Source: Paramacrobiotus richtersi (Eukaryota > Tardigrada > Eutardigrada > Parachela > Macrobiotidae). Taken from it: a stretch of DNA of 33,051 nucleotides. The notes under the pieces were generated by a model. That model had not been told where the DNA came from and did not search any database. It saw only the letters and a list, made by a program, of their open reading frames with translations. Both the position numbers and the translations under genes were made by a program. How positions within the stretch are numbered: the stretch's first letter is position 1; each line of letters starts with the position of its first letter. Where the stretch lies: the NCBI GenBank assembly GCA_034698045.1, contig JAQGAU010000254.1, forward strand, positions 1-33,051, written 5' to 3'. Of this stretch, positions 10,388-21,314 are shown in pieces.

Positions 10388-12415
10388 GGGGAAGAAATTC
10401 CGCCGCTGCTGGTCGAATACGAGAAAGAAGAGCTGATGCAAGCGAACTTGTGGCAAGACCTAAACTTTGCGCTTGCTGCAGACTATGTTGTAGTAACGTA
10501 AACTTGTGAACGTGTACGGTAGCGGAAGTTGCTTACAGAGTTATATTTAATGGCAGAAACAGATGCACAATCAGTCAGTTGCCGTCGCCTTTCCATGATG
10601 GAAAGCAAGTAGAAAGGAACATGGGACAGAAGGCGATTCTTTGTGCAATGCTAAGCATCAGTACGAGGAGGCATTCAATATATGAACTTAACGCCATCGA
10701 GTCCATATTAGCAGCAGCACGATTTACTACTGTAAACGTAAAACGTGTAAGCAAGGTATCAAGATCGTTGCCCTGCGACCCATTTGTTGCAAAATGTTTA
10801 CCAGATTTACTGTTAGATTCGGATCGTCTTATTATTGATGGTTACTGATTTTGTAGATAAAGATCTCTGTTCTACTGGAATAAGTGATATTCTAATTGTT
10901 CTGGTTACAGTCTGTGTCCCAGCAATTTCTCATGCTCTGATTCAAGCGAATACGAGATTTAGATTATTTCTCTCTCATTATTTATATTTTAATTAGTTGT
11001 AATTTCCATTTGTACGTGCATCCAACAACGGTACCGTCACCCTTTCTCATTCGGTTGGTTTGTCAGGCCATTAGCAGTTGGTGCAGTCACAATCCGGACG
11101 AGCGAATGGCTCAGGCAGGTCTGGACGTACTCCTGGCCGAAATTATGTGGGATCACCTTGACAGCGATACCATTCAGCAGGTGGCCGCCGGAACGACACC
11201 GCCGTTAGAATCCGCTCTGAAAGATATTGCCACCAACACAGCCGACCTAAAGAAACCAAAGATGGCCGTGGAACAGCACCTCATCTTTGGTCACGCAGCA
11301 TTCGTCCACCGCAACCAGATGCTGCACTACGACTGTCGTCGCGGTACTCTTCGCGTTTGGCAGGCGCCGGCAGCGCGGACTATCTGCCCCAAAGACTCCT
11401 GGCGCTATGTAGCCCACGATCTCAGTATCGGCCAGCCAACGGTTACCTTTCTAAGGAAAAGCGACGGGCCATGGGGTGGGGTTGATGTGGTGGCCGTCGT
11501 CAATCTTGTTGATGGCAGTGCAAGAGCGATTGGCAACGGGCTCAACGGACGATACTTCTTGGACTTGGTTATGGGAGGATATGATGGTGTATTCGAGTGG
11601 TGTTATCAGTACCACAAACCGCATGGATTCTGGGGCTTTAACAGCAACAGCGGGAAATCCATCCCAGCGAACACGTACTTTGTCTGTGTCACTTGTTTTG
11701 GCGACAGCTTTGGCGTTTACGCTTCTTCCGATAGATATTACAAAAGACGGATAGTTCGTGTGCGGGCTATCTTATACATTATTATCCTTTCAGAGTGGCC
11801 AGTTGCTTCCTGCAACTCCCCGGTGCCGAGGGCAAAGGAATCGCGCACCTTTTGTCGTTCTTCCGTCTGGACGAATCCAACAAACGCATATCGGACAGGG
11901 TGATTGGATTCTGCGACAAGCACAAGGACTTCTTTACTGACTTTTAACTCCTCCCAGCATTACCAGCGCCGTGCCACGGTGCGGCCATTGTGCAGTGCGG
12001 CACATTCCTCTTCGTCACCGGCGGCGCCGAGAGGACGAACGACAACGTGGATCTGGCGAAGCAGTGTTATCGCTTGGATCTGACGACCCGGGATCACTGG
12101 GAGCGGATCGGCGATTTGAGTGTGCCCCGGGTGTACCACTGCATGTTCGTCCAGTCTGGTCGAGTGTTCGCGTACGGTGGTTCCATGTTAAATGCGGATA
12201 AGGAGAAAGTGACGTTGATGGCTTTGACGTCGTTCGAGACGTACGATCCGTATGCCGATATGTGGACGGCGTTCAGTATTCCCTTAACGGGCGGAGGACA
12301 GGGAGACGTGGGCAGTGGCAGTATCAGCGACTGCAACCAGATGACGTACTGCCTGGATCTGGGAAGTTCCCTGGATGAAACGCAGTACCGGGACATCGAT
12401 GACCCGATCTTGTAG
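10388..12415 (+). CDS. BTB-BACK-kelch protein, exons partly resolved, possibly decaying
   Basis: Likely Cullin-3 adaptor of the KLHL type. A possible BTB piece is at 10388-10498. BTB end and BACK start lie in the frame 10579-10848 (NAIESILAAARF, then LLLDSDRLIIDG). The next exon starts at 11067 after GGTTTGTCAG with AISSWCSHNPDERM, the classic BACK continuation, and runs through a linker into kelch blades (MGGYDGVFEWCYQYHKPHGFW) to about 11755. After an acceptor at 11791-11793, a different frame opens from 11795 (FLQLPGAEGKGIAHLLSFF) and continues in register, apart from one TAA at 11945, into the last kelch blades (FLFVTGG, AKQCYRLDLTTRDHWERIGD, RVFAYGG) to the stop at 12413. The exact junctions near 10.85 and 11.75 kb are unclear. 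Family assignment is firm; intactness is not. Confidence 0.65.
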
Positions 12416-12740
12416 CTATTGGCTTACTTTTCTTTACACTAATCCCGCACTATCGCGACTTCTTGACTATTTTTTATTACGGACGAGACGGGTGCAAACT
12501 TTTTACTGCTTTACATACCTTGCTGAATAACCTGACTAATAACCCGTCGAAATTACGAACGCTAACACTGCGTAACCGTGAGGCAGTAGCGTCTCCTTTT
12601 TATTTCATACTTCAGGCTCTGGAGTTCAATCATTAGCCAACTACTTTTAATGACGATGGGTAACGCTTGTTTATATTCTTGATATAATAAGGAAACTAAG
12701 AGCAGTCTTGAATGCGGAACAACTTTCGCAGCTGCTTGCT
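12416..12740. other. Spacer downstream of the kelch gene
   Basis: AT-rich, with no protein-like frame on either strand. It separates the kelch stop codon from a second BTB-end fragment. Confidence 0.35.
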
Positions 12741-13022
12741 GGAAAACCGAAAAGACAACGAAAAGCCGATGCAAGCAAACCTGTGGGCAGGTTAAAATTT
12801 CGAGTTTGCCGCATGCAAAATCTCGGTACTGTACTGTAATGGCCGAAAAAGATCTATAATTAGTCTTTTGTTGTCATTTGCCTTGGGGGCACACGCGCAA
12901 ACAGAAATTAAAATGTAACGGAAGGCGATTCGTTGTGAAGTAATCGAAGCATCCCATAGATAAGCTTAATGCCATCAATTCCATATTCTCAGCAGCGCGA
13001 ATCAGTCTGCGCGATTGACTAC
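12741..13022 (+). pseudogene. Second BTB/BACK-type fragment
   Basis: At the nucleotide level this segment matches 10421-10735. Shared stretches include GATGCAAGCRAACYTGTGG and an ATGGCMGAAAMAGAT block, and in translation KLNAINSIFSAARI against ELNAIESILAAARF. The copy contains stops (for example TGA directly after SAARISLRD) and no BACK continuation. It is the broken start of another kelch-type gene in the same tandem orientation. Confidence 0.6.
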
Positions 13023-13206
13023 TCCAGACGCATATAATATTGTCAACGGCAAGGTCGGTGAATGGCATCGGTGATCGTTGCACTGCTGCCTGCGCGCCTC
13101 AGTATTTTTAAATCTAACACTATTACCCCGCATAGATGAAGGTTTCCGTTTCACTGGCACAGAGCGCTCTAGTTACAGCCTCAGTTATGCGCTCGCTGTG
13201 ATTTTT

Positions 13207-13275
13207 TGATTCGAGCGGAACATTACAGTATTCTTGCGAATACTGTCAATACCGCACAAAACAGAAAACCTGACG
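13207..13275 (+). repeat. Hairpin-bearing dispersed repeat, copy 1
   Basis: About 69 bases, closely repeated at 29778-29846. The block runs from TGATTCGAGCGGAACATTAC to CAGAAAACCTGACG. Inside it, 13225-13246 is a perfect 9-bp inverted repeat with a TTGC loop. Both copies lie a few hundred bases after kelch-gene fragments. Confidence 0.65.
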
Positions 13276-13588
13276 GTAACATATTGTGAAATACTGTAAC
13301 GACTACGACAGCGGCAAATATCGCACAACATTAAAATCTCGTAGTACGAGGACATAAGCAAAGACTGAGATAAACAGTGCAAAGTAATAATATATATTGT
13401 GTCGTTCTCCATAACGGAAAGAAAGTCTGAAAGAACGTTAACGGATCAGTTCAGTAGCAATAAACTTACCTGACGGTACATACTGTGCCGCTTTAAACGA
13501 GAAGTTGCGGCAGAATGTCCGATAGGGCCGCAGCCAAATCCCACTGGATGAACCGGAGATCCATGATGATCAGTTTCAAATTGACATT

Positions 13589-13843
13589 GTGGCTGATTCG
13601 TTACTTGATCACGCGCAGGATTTATTTGATCACCTCCTTTATTCGTGTAGAGGTTGCGCTTGTGTTAGCGTAAAAACGGCAATCGAGAACAGCTACACAC
13701 ATGGCAAATCTGGACTAAGGGAGAAAATGCAAGACCCTGAATCGACTCGGCTGTTTGTTAAGAGTTCCAAACCAGTTATGCCGTTCCATCTCCATTTTTT
13801 CGACGTTATCAGCAGTCATCAGAGATATTTAGAACAGTTTTGA
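13589..13843 (+). CDS. Unrecognised 84-residue frame
   Basis: An open frame without an ATG start but with a plausible acidic and hydrophobic pattern (DSLLDHAQDLFDHLLYSCRG). The frame is also open a little upstream (FQIDIVADS). It could be an exon fragment. I do not recognise it and no splice sites support it. Confidence 0.2.
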   Translation: MADSLLDHAQDLFDHLLYSCRGCACVSVKTAIENSYTHGKSGLREKMQDPESTRLFVKSSKPVMPFHLHFFDVISSHQRYLEQF

Positions 13844-14011
13844 CCTACAGCCGAAGGTAATTTATTTTGAGATTTGAATCACTGCGGTACACCGAACAGT
13901 AGGAGGACCATCGTGGTGAAGTTAGCGGTATGATCGAGAACCTAGATATGAACGAGCTTGTAGTACTGCAAGCGTGTTATTCCTAACGAAGCCGCATTGC
14001 AACCTCGTGTG

Positions 14012-14018
14012 TATAAAA
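14012..14018 (+). promoter_or_regulatory. TATA box
   Basis: TATAAAA, 49 bases before an ATG at 14061 that begins a signal-peptide-like sequence. The spacing fits a short 5' leader. Confidence 0.5.
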
Positions 14019-14060
14019 AGGTGGTGCATCCTGTCGATCTGATCCATACGCATACTCAGA

Positions 14061-14573
14061 ATGGCGCTTCCGCCCTGGAGTTTGCTTGCGGTTTGGTTAC
14101 GATGTTTCTCATTGGTCAGGTTCTAACAGTCCTGTGCGTTGATAGAATATCGGAAAGGCGATGACTGAGCTAACACCTGTCTGCTGAAAAAGTTTCTAGC
14201 GCAAATGGATGAGATCACGAAGGAAATGATGGCGTTATGCTTATCGCTACGGACGAGCCCTTGGCCGCCGTGCTCACCAGTACCGGATGCCCATGATCCG
14301 ATGCGAGTTGGCTTGGTGTTCGGTGTACCGTCGATGAAGTAAAGTTGGCATCGGGAGCCAAAGGATTACATGGGCCGTCATATTGGACTCCGTTTAGAGT
14401 TCGATCAGCAAAACTGCTCGTTTAGCGATTTATTTAAAGTTATGTGTAATGATACGGTCGCTCAAAGACCGTTTACGACGCCGGTTTGAACATGGATTTA
14501 CATTCCTGTACCAGATTTGCACAAGCAAGCTGAGATGTTTCGCCTCAACTTCGTCGGAATGCGACTGAGCTGA
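14061..14573 (+). pseudogene. Decayed gene for a secreted-type protein, family unknown
   Basis: The ATG starts a hydrophobic leader (MALPPWSLLAVWLRCFS). The same frame is protein-like over the whole interval but is cut by stops at about 14124, 14166, 14340 (TAA) and 14487 (TGA). The first two could lie in an intron of about 73 bp (GTTCTA...AAAAAG). Readable segments are QMDEITKEMMALCL, HIGLRLEFDQQNCSFSDLF and WIYIPVPDLHKQAEMFRLNF, ending at a TGA at 14571. Preservation of a single register with point stops argues for a recently silenced gene. I do not recognise the family. Confidence 0.5.
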
Positions 14574-15612
14574 ACGACATCTACTTCCGAAAACTATCGT
14601 TTCGAAATCGTGTAAAATGCACGATTGCGCTGTAGTAATACAATTCGTGTTCCGTCTGTTCTGTCATGCAGAGTGCTCTCGGCTGTGTATTGATATAGTA
14701 GTACAGATATGTATCCTTCTCTCCAAGCTGTCGTGCTATCGGCTGTAGATCCGTATAAGAATTATTCTGTCGAATAAACAATATGGACCCTTAAATACCA
14801 CAAATATCTGACAACTCTATCCAACAAGTCACTGGAATACAGTGCCAAAGAGACACATTTTTCCCGCACAGTTTGAGGCCAGATATTTAGTGCCAGATAC
14901 ATACTATTGCCAATTTGCCAGCATCTGCGAAAACTGCAAATCGCGGCCGAGAATCACGCATTGCATAAGCTTACAATGCAGAAGAAGCGCGAGCACTTTT
15001 TCTTCTCGCGGGAACAGTATCAAGGGTGCTAAATAATATGTAATATAAGCTGACAAATAAATACATGTAAATTAAATAAGGCGTTACGGACAGAAATGAT
15101 GACAGGCGACCGCACCTAAATTAGCAGGTGGAAGACCTGAAGCCGACATCCAAAGAGTTAGTGCAAGGTGCTGCAGAACACGAGCAGAATAAACGGGAGC
15201 ATGATCCCGACTGTAGTCCCGGAGTAGAGCAACTTCGCTAGCTTATTGTACGTTATGTGGTGTGCTGTTTATGCGTACAGTTGATTGTGTTGCATCGTAT
15301 TGTGTGTTTATTCACTGAATCCGTTTTCTGTGATACATTACAGGACTAGCCGTGAAATTTTCTGCAATAATTTGCGACGATGCCAATGAACCCTAACAAC
15401 GTTCAGTTGTTTTTTTAAATTTAGCTTTGCGCTTGGCACCCTGCAAAACTTAAAGTTAAAAACGCAAGATTCGAATCACACTCGAAGTAGAAGATGAAGT
15501 AGCCCGAACAATATATTCAGCTTTGTTTATGAATGCCACACAGATGGTTTTAACGACATAAATCTGTAAACCGAAAACATTTCCTATGCAACCTGCAAAT
15601 GCGAATTGAAAA
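14574..15612. other. Intergenic, no gene recognised
   Basis: Short open frames only, with no splice signals, repeats or protein-like segments that I can support. Confidence 0.35.
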
Positions 15613-15804
15613 ATGGTCTGTGTTGTGAAAGAAAAACTGATCGTGAAAGAGCTGACTGATGCCCAGGATGGTGCAAGCAAGTATTTTAAGTTTGTCTGCT
15701 ATGCAAACAAGAAACACACGCCATTTACCCTGTTCACATCAAAGCGAGCTCCAGATCGTTTTTTACCGTTTGCCGTTGACCTGTTTAGCGCTGTCGAAGA
15801 CTAG
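15613..15804 (+). CDS. Unrecognised 63-aa frame
   Basis: Starts at an ATG and reads VKEKLIVKELTDAQDG, then KYFKFVCYANKKHTPFTLF, ending DLFSAVED and TAG. The beta-like alternation is faintly OB-fold-like, as in two other frames of this region. That resemblance is weak and I make no assignment. Confidence 0.25.
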   Translation: MVCVVKEKLIVKELTDAQDGASKYFKFVCYANKKHTPFTLFTSKRAPDRFLPFAVDLFSAVED

Positions 15805-16619
15805 CGGCTATCATATTATAAGTTCAGTCGGCAAAATGGTAGTCCAAGAAAAGATGTACGAGATTATGTGGACGGAGAGGATGATGACAGTAGAAGTTTC
15901 TGTAGTGTAGCGCGTACCAACACATTATTAATACGGCTGGTTATACATCAGTGCATCAGATGTCAGTCTGCCACGCACAGCTTCAACTGTTTGTTTACAG
16001 TACCAGCTTTGTATATGCCATGCGAACTAATACACATTACTACTGGCACCCACACAATGTGGCAAGACATCTATTCTCAGCATGTTTTCGAAGTACTTTT
16101 AAAACGCGTGGCATCTACCAACCGCGAATCAGTCATATAATAATATTAGGTAATAAAGACGCACTTTTAGGCTGCAGAGGAGCAGGAAATTTAGTTCTTG
16201 AGAAATAACCAAATGCAAGTTAGTTTAATGGTTAATATGCATATTAAGGATTATACTATAGACAAAATAAGTGCATTAAATACAAATGTTAACTCTATTC
16301 GTACCATACTATGCAATATCGCACTGCTATAAATATGTACGTAGTTTATTTCAGTAATGATTCGGTAAGTCGGGAAGCGCTCCTAAGGCACCCGGCAATG
16401 CAGGACACCGGCTGCATTAGGTTCACGGACGAGATTACGAGAGCGCTAGTCGAAACGTTCTCATAACGTTTCACAATGAAACGGAACATGTTGCCACGCA
16501 CTGCCTCAAATACAGCCAGGTCCTGTGCAGTGCGTGCGGCTTTCTATTTATGTACCAAAGCATCATAAGAATAATAGCTGATTCCTGCTAACTAAAGGAA
16601 TATGAAAAAATTCAAAGGT
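15805..16619. other. Intergenic, no gene recognised
   Basis: Open frames up to 90 codons exist (for example 15868-16140) but look random and have no supporting signals. Confidence 0.3.
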
Positions 16620-16930
16620 GTTGACGAACGGAACTATTATTATCATTTTATTACGAAATTATTACCGATTATTACTGTACCATAAATTATTACTGTACTT
16701 TTTATTATATAAATTATATAAATTATAAATTATATACATAAATTATATAAATTATTACGAATTTGTTACTGTACCATAAAATGACATGCGTAAAAACGAC
16801 AATGCATAGTAATTATTACCGATTATTGGACTTCCTATTATTCTGAAATTTTACTGCTTCGTACCGTATCAAGTAATTTTATGGTCGCAGTTGGTAATAA
16901 ATATGCGACCATAAATTATCTTACAATCAG
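16620..16930. repeat. AT-rich low-complexity tract with TATAAATTA repeats
   Basis: Dense ATTATTAC and TATAAATTA repeats, with short motifs such as ATTATTACTGTAC recurring. At its right side a 12-bp perfect inverted repeat (16878-16889 and 16904-16915, TTTATGGTCGCA) encloses a 14-base loop. It may be the remains of an AT-rich MITE; the other end was not found. Confidence 0.6.
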
Positions 16931-17020
16931 ATGGGTACAGAAAATGTTTTATCCTGCAAGAGAAGAAGTAGTCAACTTTTAAAAGCAGTCCACACCATTT
17001 CGTGAATTCCCACACTATTT

Positions 17021-17281
17021 CAGTACGTGGAAAATGCAACCCTAAGTATACTTAGGGAACTTCCGCCCGACACCGTGGTAAAAAGAGCTTTAAAAGTGGA
17101 CGACGGTTTGGTCAGCCGTTTCTCCATATTTCAAAGATTTGATGAAAAGGATAGACGCAGAGAAAGAAGAAGCGCTTGCACGGTTCAACTGTCTATTCGA
17201 GACCCGTCTGAAAAGAATGTCAGAGGCACTGTTTTTTTAAAGACCAAGCATCAGGGGAAATGCTTGTTTACCGTTTCATAG
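17021..17281 (+). CDS. Unrecognised charged exon-like frame
   Basis: Follows an acceptor-like CACACTATTTCAG. It encodes about 86 residues with LSILRELPPDTVVKRALKV and a basic stretch, ending at a TAG at 17279. A perfect 18-bp palindrome (17040-17057, CCCTAAGTATACTTAGGG) lies inside. Its neighbour at 17.3 kb is OB-fold-like, so this could be the preceding exon of the same broken gene. Confidence 0.25.
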   Translation, partial: QYVENATLSILRELPPDTVVKRALKVDDGLVSRFSIFQRFDEKDRRRERRSACTVQLSIRDPSEKNVRGTVFLKTKHQGKCLFTVS

Positions 17282-17309
17282 GAAGCGCACAAAATTTTTA
17301 GCGTTTTTA

Positions 17310-17543
17310 TCCGCTCTTTACCTCCATCAGCCCACTATCGTAGAGACTTCGACAGAAAGATCGTTTTCGTACTCTTCCGGGACAACAATTGTATATTTTG
17401 TGGCTGGAGATGCCACTGGCTCAGTTAACGGGGCTGTGTTAAATCACAATAATACCGGAATTAAAAATCTCCGAATTCGAACCGGGCCAGGTCTAGCTTT
17501 TGCATATCAGAAACTACCAATCTATTGTCTTATTGCTTTGTAG
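17310..17543 (+). pseudogene. OB-fold fragment resembling SOSS-B/NABP single-strand DNA-binding proteins
   Basis: The frame reads IVETSTERSFSYSSG, then TIVYFVAGDATGSVNGAV, then GIKNLRIRTGPGLAFAYQ. The order and spacing resemble the SOSS-B OB fold: strand, turn, V-A-D-x-T-G-S-I-N, then an L-x-P-G-D-I-I-R-L-T-like strand and G-Y-A-x-x-F. In this copy the W of the I-S-V-W strand is missing and no start or full domain surrounds the piece. Known relatives bind ssDNA in repair complexes. A fragment or one exon of a diverged gene is likely. The match comes from memory of the family only. Confidence 0.35.
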
Positions 17544-17833
17544 TACCTGGAATTCAGACAAGTCCAAGTTCAGCCGAACGACTCAAAATGCCAACGCTGG
17601 GCGACACTGCCACTCCAGCCCTAATTCAGCTCCACATCCTCTATTGCAAAACTGGACATTTTACCACAACTGCCAAGAATCACGGATATGACTACTCTGT
17701 ATATATATGACCTGTAAAAACAACCCGTCCGACACAGGTGCGTTCACTTCCCGAAATCTGCTATATACATAATACCGCACACCAAGGTCACAATTACCAA
17801 CGTTATGATAACTGTTTTTTAGGCTTTCTAGCA

Positions 17834-17947
17834 ATGGTCGTGAAACGCAAACATGAGCCAAACAAGGTCACCGTTACTCTTTCGGACAGTACTGTGCAGG
17901 AACCGTTATCGGTATCCATTCCTTTGCCAATGGTACCCCGTTTGTAA
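17834..17947 (+). CDS. Short unrecognised frame
   Basis: ATG at 17834 opens 37 residues (KRKHEPNKVTVTLSDSTVQE, SVSIPLPMVPRL) to a TAA. The strand-like pattern suggests a beta-domain end. It may be another exon of the OB-fold remnant nearby, but no junction is clear. Confidence 0.2.
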   Translation: MVVKRKHEPNKVTVTLSDSTVQEPLSVSIPLPMVPRL

Positions 17948-18215
17948 TTTACTAGTATAATTTGCTATTAAAAACCGTGCCTTATTAATTCTTTTTCATA
18001 AACCGAAGCATTCCACACAATTTAACCGTCACCGTCTGTGAAACGTACCGGTGACAAAAAATCTAAGGCGATAATTATATCGCAAGAAACCCTGAGCCGG
18101 TAGCCGAAGGTGTTTCTTGTATGTAGTAAATATCGATATGGTACTATAAAATGGTGACGAAATCAAGCGAGAGACCGCTGAAGAGTGACTGAGCGCGAAA
18201 TTCATTTGCAACATT

Positions 18216-18635
18216 CATTGAGGAAAATCTTATCTTGCCAGAGCTTTGGCTTCGGAAGCTAAGGACGCCACACTGATCTTTGCAACGTTCGCAGATCTGA
18301 ACATTAAATGGCGTGGTGAATCGCAGAAGCTGGTCAAAGCTCTGTTCACGGCAGCTAGACAGAAAGCACCGTGCATCGTTTTCCTGGCCGGGATCGACGC
18401 ACTCTGTAGCTTGCACCAGGGTACTGAACAAAGTTCCCGTCAAAGATCCATTGCAACAGTGGCCGATGCCGCAAGACGCGTGGCACCGGAATCGTTTGTT
18501 GTTAGTAATCGCCCAATCGTCGGTGCGTATTTCAAACTGGCTCGAGGTATTTCAGATCAAGGACGCATGACATTGAATTGCCTGTTTGCTCGTTCTGGTC
18601 TGTGCACCATCGCCGAGTACTGTTGCCGTGGATAA
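18216..18635 (+). pseudogene. AAA ATPase pseudogene (spastin/fidgetin/VPS4 type)
   Basis: The sequence after the P-loop is clear: GKSYLARALASEA, then LNIKWRGESQKLVKALFTAA, then IVFLAGIDAL. In active relatives these are GxGKT-LA-A-A-E, SKWVGEGEKLVRALF and IIFIDEIDSL. Here a stop codon lies just before GKS and the first half of the Walker A loop is gone. Walker B has AG in place of the catalytic DE. The sensor-1 region is present only in another frame (HRNRLLLVIAQSS). It is a dead remnant, at the start of the segmental duplication. Confidence 0.75.
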
Positions 18636-20657
18636 CCGAAACTTAAAGATTAAGCTTATTTATGCAGCCTTCAGCTCTGCTAAGTGTAAGTGCAAGGACT
18701 AGTGCAGACTTCTGTTAGTTACTGTTTTCTCAAGTGTTACAAGACTGACAACACGATGTCGAATCCGAAGGCTCTACGTTATCTGTCTTAGGAACAGTGT
18801 TGCAGCGACTGGAAAGCGACCAAGGAAATATGAACTGCGATGGCTTTATCAGCTGGACTACGATTTCCGCTGCAATAAAATACTATTTAATGTCGGCCGC
18901 AGCTTAAGAGCGCGGTACAACTGAGCTGCACATTCGCAGCAATTCACAAACAGCCTGTCTCTCATCTTTCTATAATTATGTGCAAAATACCAGAAAAGTC
19001 AGATTCAAATGCCACTTTTAACGTATCGTGAACTCGGGCTCAGAAGCAATCATCGTGAAATGTCAACCCCAACTCTCACCTCGAATCAGCAATACCACAA
19101 CTTCGTCGCAGTAAAAAGTGCAAGACAAAATTGCCCCGACACTTACCCAACAGGAAGATGTTGCGTTGTGGATTCCAGAGGTCGTGAGTCGCTCATACTC
19201 CATACAAGCAGTGTGAGATATTCCGATTTCGAAGTACTACTCATGAATGCGTTTTACACAGCGCTAAAACGTGATTCTCATAAATGATAAAGTGAATAAA
19301 AAGTGCCACGGATCGGAAGAAAAATGTCTGATAGACAGGGTCATGCTGAGCTTTTGGTGCTCACACAACACACAACACTCACACAACAAAGTAGTTCGAA
19401 CCGACTACAGTTTGCGACACTGTATAATGCAGAACACGGATTTTCTTGTTGCTACGCTACCACTAATCGTGTTTTACCGGAAGTTCGGGAGTGCGTGAAT
19501 TGAGTTCTGCTGTGCCGTTTCAATGCGGTAACCTAACGGACTGTTCGGTGCGTAACGTACGTGCGCACGTAACTAGACACGCTATTTATGAAAATTAATT
19601 GTTTGTGGGCAAGCTTGACCCTTAATCCGTCCACATAAATGTATTCCACTTCCGCTTATGGTGTGTTTTTTATCATAACTGTCGTTAAATTAAATTAAAT
19701 ATCTGCTGTTCTCGATCTCTATACCCTAGTCGACCGGAGCGTAGCGGAGGTCTCTGTAGTACAAACTATAAACTCAGCTCCAAAGCTGTACGTTTGTCTG
19801 TACACGATCTTAAATTATAAGGTTGAACCAAGTTTCGTAGAGAGCTATGTTAAGTCATATTGCTCATTTTGAAACTTTGTAACTTGTCACTGTTTGTACT
19901 GGTTTTAAAATAAAAAGCTCCTCCAGAGGCTGTGATTTAGAAAATTTTACAGATATACATAGGTGGTATATCTATGGGAATATGACACGAGTCTACTTCG
20001 GTCTTCAGAGATTCATGGCTGTAAAAGTTAAATGTTACACATTAGGCCATTGTGAACAAAAAGAAACTTATGTCAACATCATTCTGGCATATTTGTTTAA
20101 TTCTAAAGGAAGTTTTAAAATTTTGAAATTTCATTTAGAATACAGAAATTTTTTATGGTTTTGCATGCGACTACATTTTGCATAACGAGAGTTTCGGCGC
20201 ACAGGTTTGTATCTATACTTACAAGTTACAAGGAACTACACAGCAGCTGGATTTTTCGCATACAATATTAAAGTCGACGATGTCGCTTCAAAAGCAGCAT
20301 GGTATACCGTTTTGCCAGCTCTCATCTGCAAGCACGCATAAACTTCAACAAAACATATGAAAACGTGTCTCCGTAAGCTGTAATGTGCTCTGATAACTAC
20401 ATGGTGTACGTGTTACCAGTTCTGATCTGCATGCACGCATAATCTCTAGCAAAATAGATCGTTTTAAGCTGTAATGTGCTTTGATTGCTGGAATTCCCGC
20501 ACCATACACACTACACAACTGGAAATGTACTCTGTCTAACATTATCTAACTAAATGGCCCGCGCGATATTTTTCTGGCAAAAACAATATTTACACTTTTG
20601 AGCAGAAAGTCGCGGTCTGGGGAATGACTGGGGAGCTTCCACATTAGGCCAGCTCGG

Positions 20658-20664
20658 TATATAA
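20658..20664 (+). promoter_or_regulatory. TATA box of secreted-protein gene 1
   Basis: TATATAA inside CAGCTCGGTATATAACCGATA. The same block (GTCAGCTCAGTATATAACGGATA) precedes the paralogue. Conservation in an otherwise diverged flank supports function. It lies 120 bases before the ATG. Confidence 0.65.
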
Positions 20665-20777
20665 CCGATAGCGCATAAAACATTCGTTCTGTGCACCAAC
20701 ACTGATGTGATAAATATAACACACCATAATATTCATACCATAATCAAGGTGTAGAACATAGAGCTTCTAACGGAAGT

Positions 20778-21247
20778 ATGACGACCCTCATCCTGTTAGT
20801 TCTCGGCGTCGCGACGTGCTTCACAGTCGTCACAGCTCCTCCACCAAACCTCCCACCGTCAGCCGTCCCAGCGGACCCCGCGTGTCAGGCTCTCATAGCT
20901 TCATGTGGTGAGTTGTGATTCCGGTAGTACGTTTTCGATGCTAGCAAATAACTATTTTCCTGTATGACGTTTTTTGTTTAGGATATTTAGCGTTCCTAGC
21001 ATTTCAATGTACGCAGTTATTTAATCCAAACATTTGTCGCTATGTTAACAAGACACGCTGCTAGATTAACAGGGTCGCACAATGTAGGTGACATGTTTCT
21101 CGTATAGGTGGTCCGTGCGAAAATCCAGCAGCTCGTCCACCAGGCGCTCTGAATACTGTTGGTGATTTGGTATCCACAGGCATAGGTTTTCTGCTTGACC
21201 AAACAGTGGACAATCCTCTATTGCGCTCCGGATCCAGGACAGTGTAA
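20778..21247 (+). CDS. Small secreted protein 1 (2 exons, 89 aa)
   Basis: Exon 1 20778-20907, intron 20908-21107 (GTGAGT...TATAG, 200 bp, phase 1), exon 2 21108-21247. The protein starts with a clear signal peptide (hydrophobic stretch at residues 3-18, likely cleavage after VTA at about 20). A proline-rich segment and DPACQALIASC follow. Exon 2 begins GGPCENPAARPPGAL like the paralogue, then diverges to LVSTGIGFLLDQTVDN and ends RSGSRTV. Only three cysteines remain, against six in the paralogue. An odd cysteine number in a secreted protein suggests a damaged or dimerising product. No known family recognised. TATA box and paralogy support it. Confidence 0.7.
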
Positions 21248-21314
21248 ATGCATCGCGCTCACATTGGACGAATATGTGCGCCAAATTGGTGAATGATTTC
21301 ATTAAATACTGAAT

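Larger units (their letters stand above)
18459..21250 (+). repeat. Segmental duplication, copy 1
   Basis: Diverged direct repeat of about 23880-27660. Collinear anchors: 18480-18530 with 23890-23940; 18830-18975 with 24355-24510; 19005-19100 with 24530-24640; 19325-19360 with 24893-24930; 20778-20930 with 26561-26715; 21108-21145 with 27493-27530. Between genes, the shared sequence from 18.65 to 20.65 kb shows no protein-like frame in either copy, so most of this stretch is intergenic DNA. Confidence 0.75.

Noticed and set aside
17460..17500. Possible tRNA B box (GGTTCGAATTC on the minus strand); a similar ATTCGAATC near 15470
   Set aside because: No A box, no cloverleaf and no acceptor-stem pairing at the right distance on either strand.
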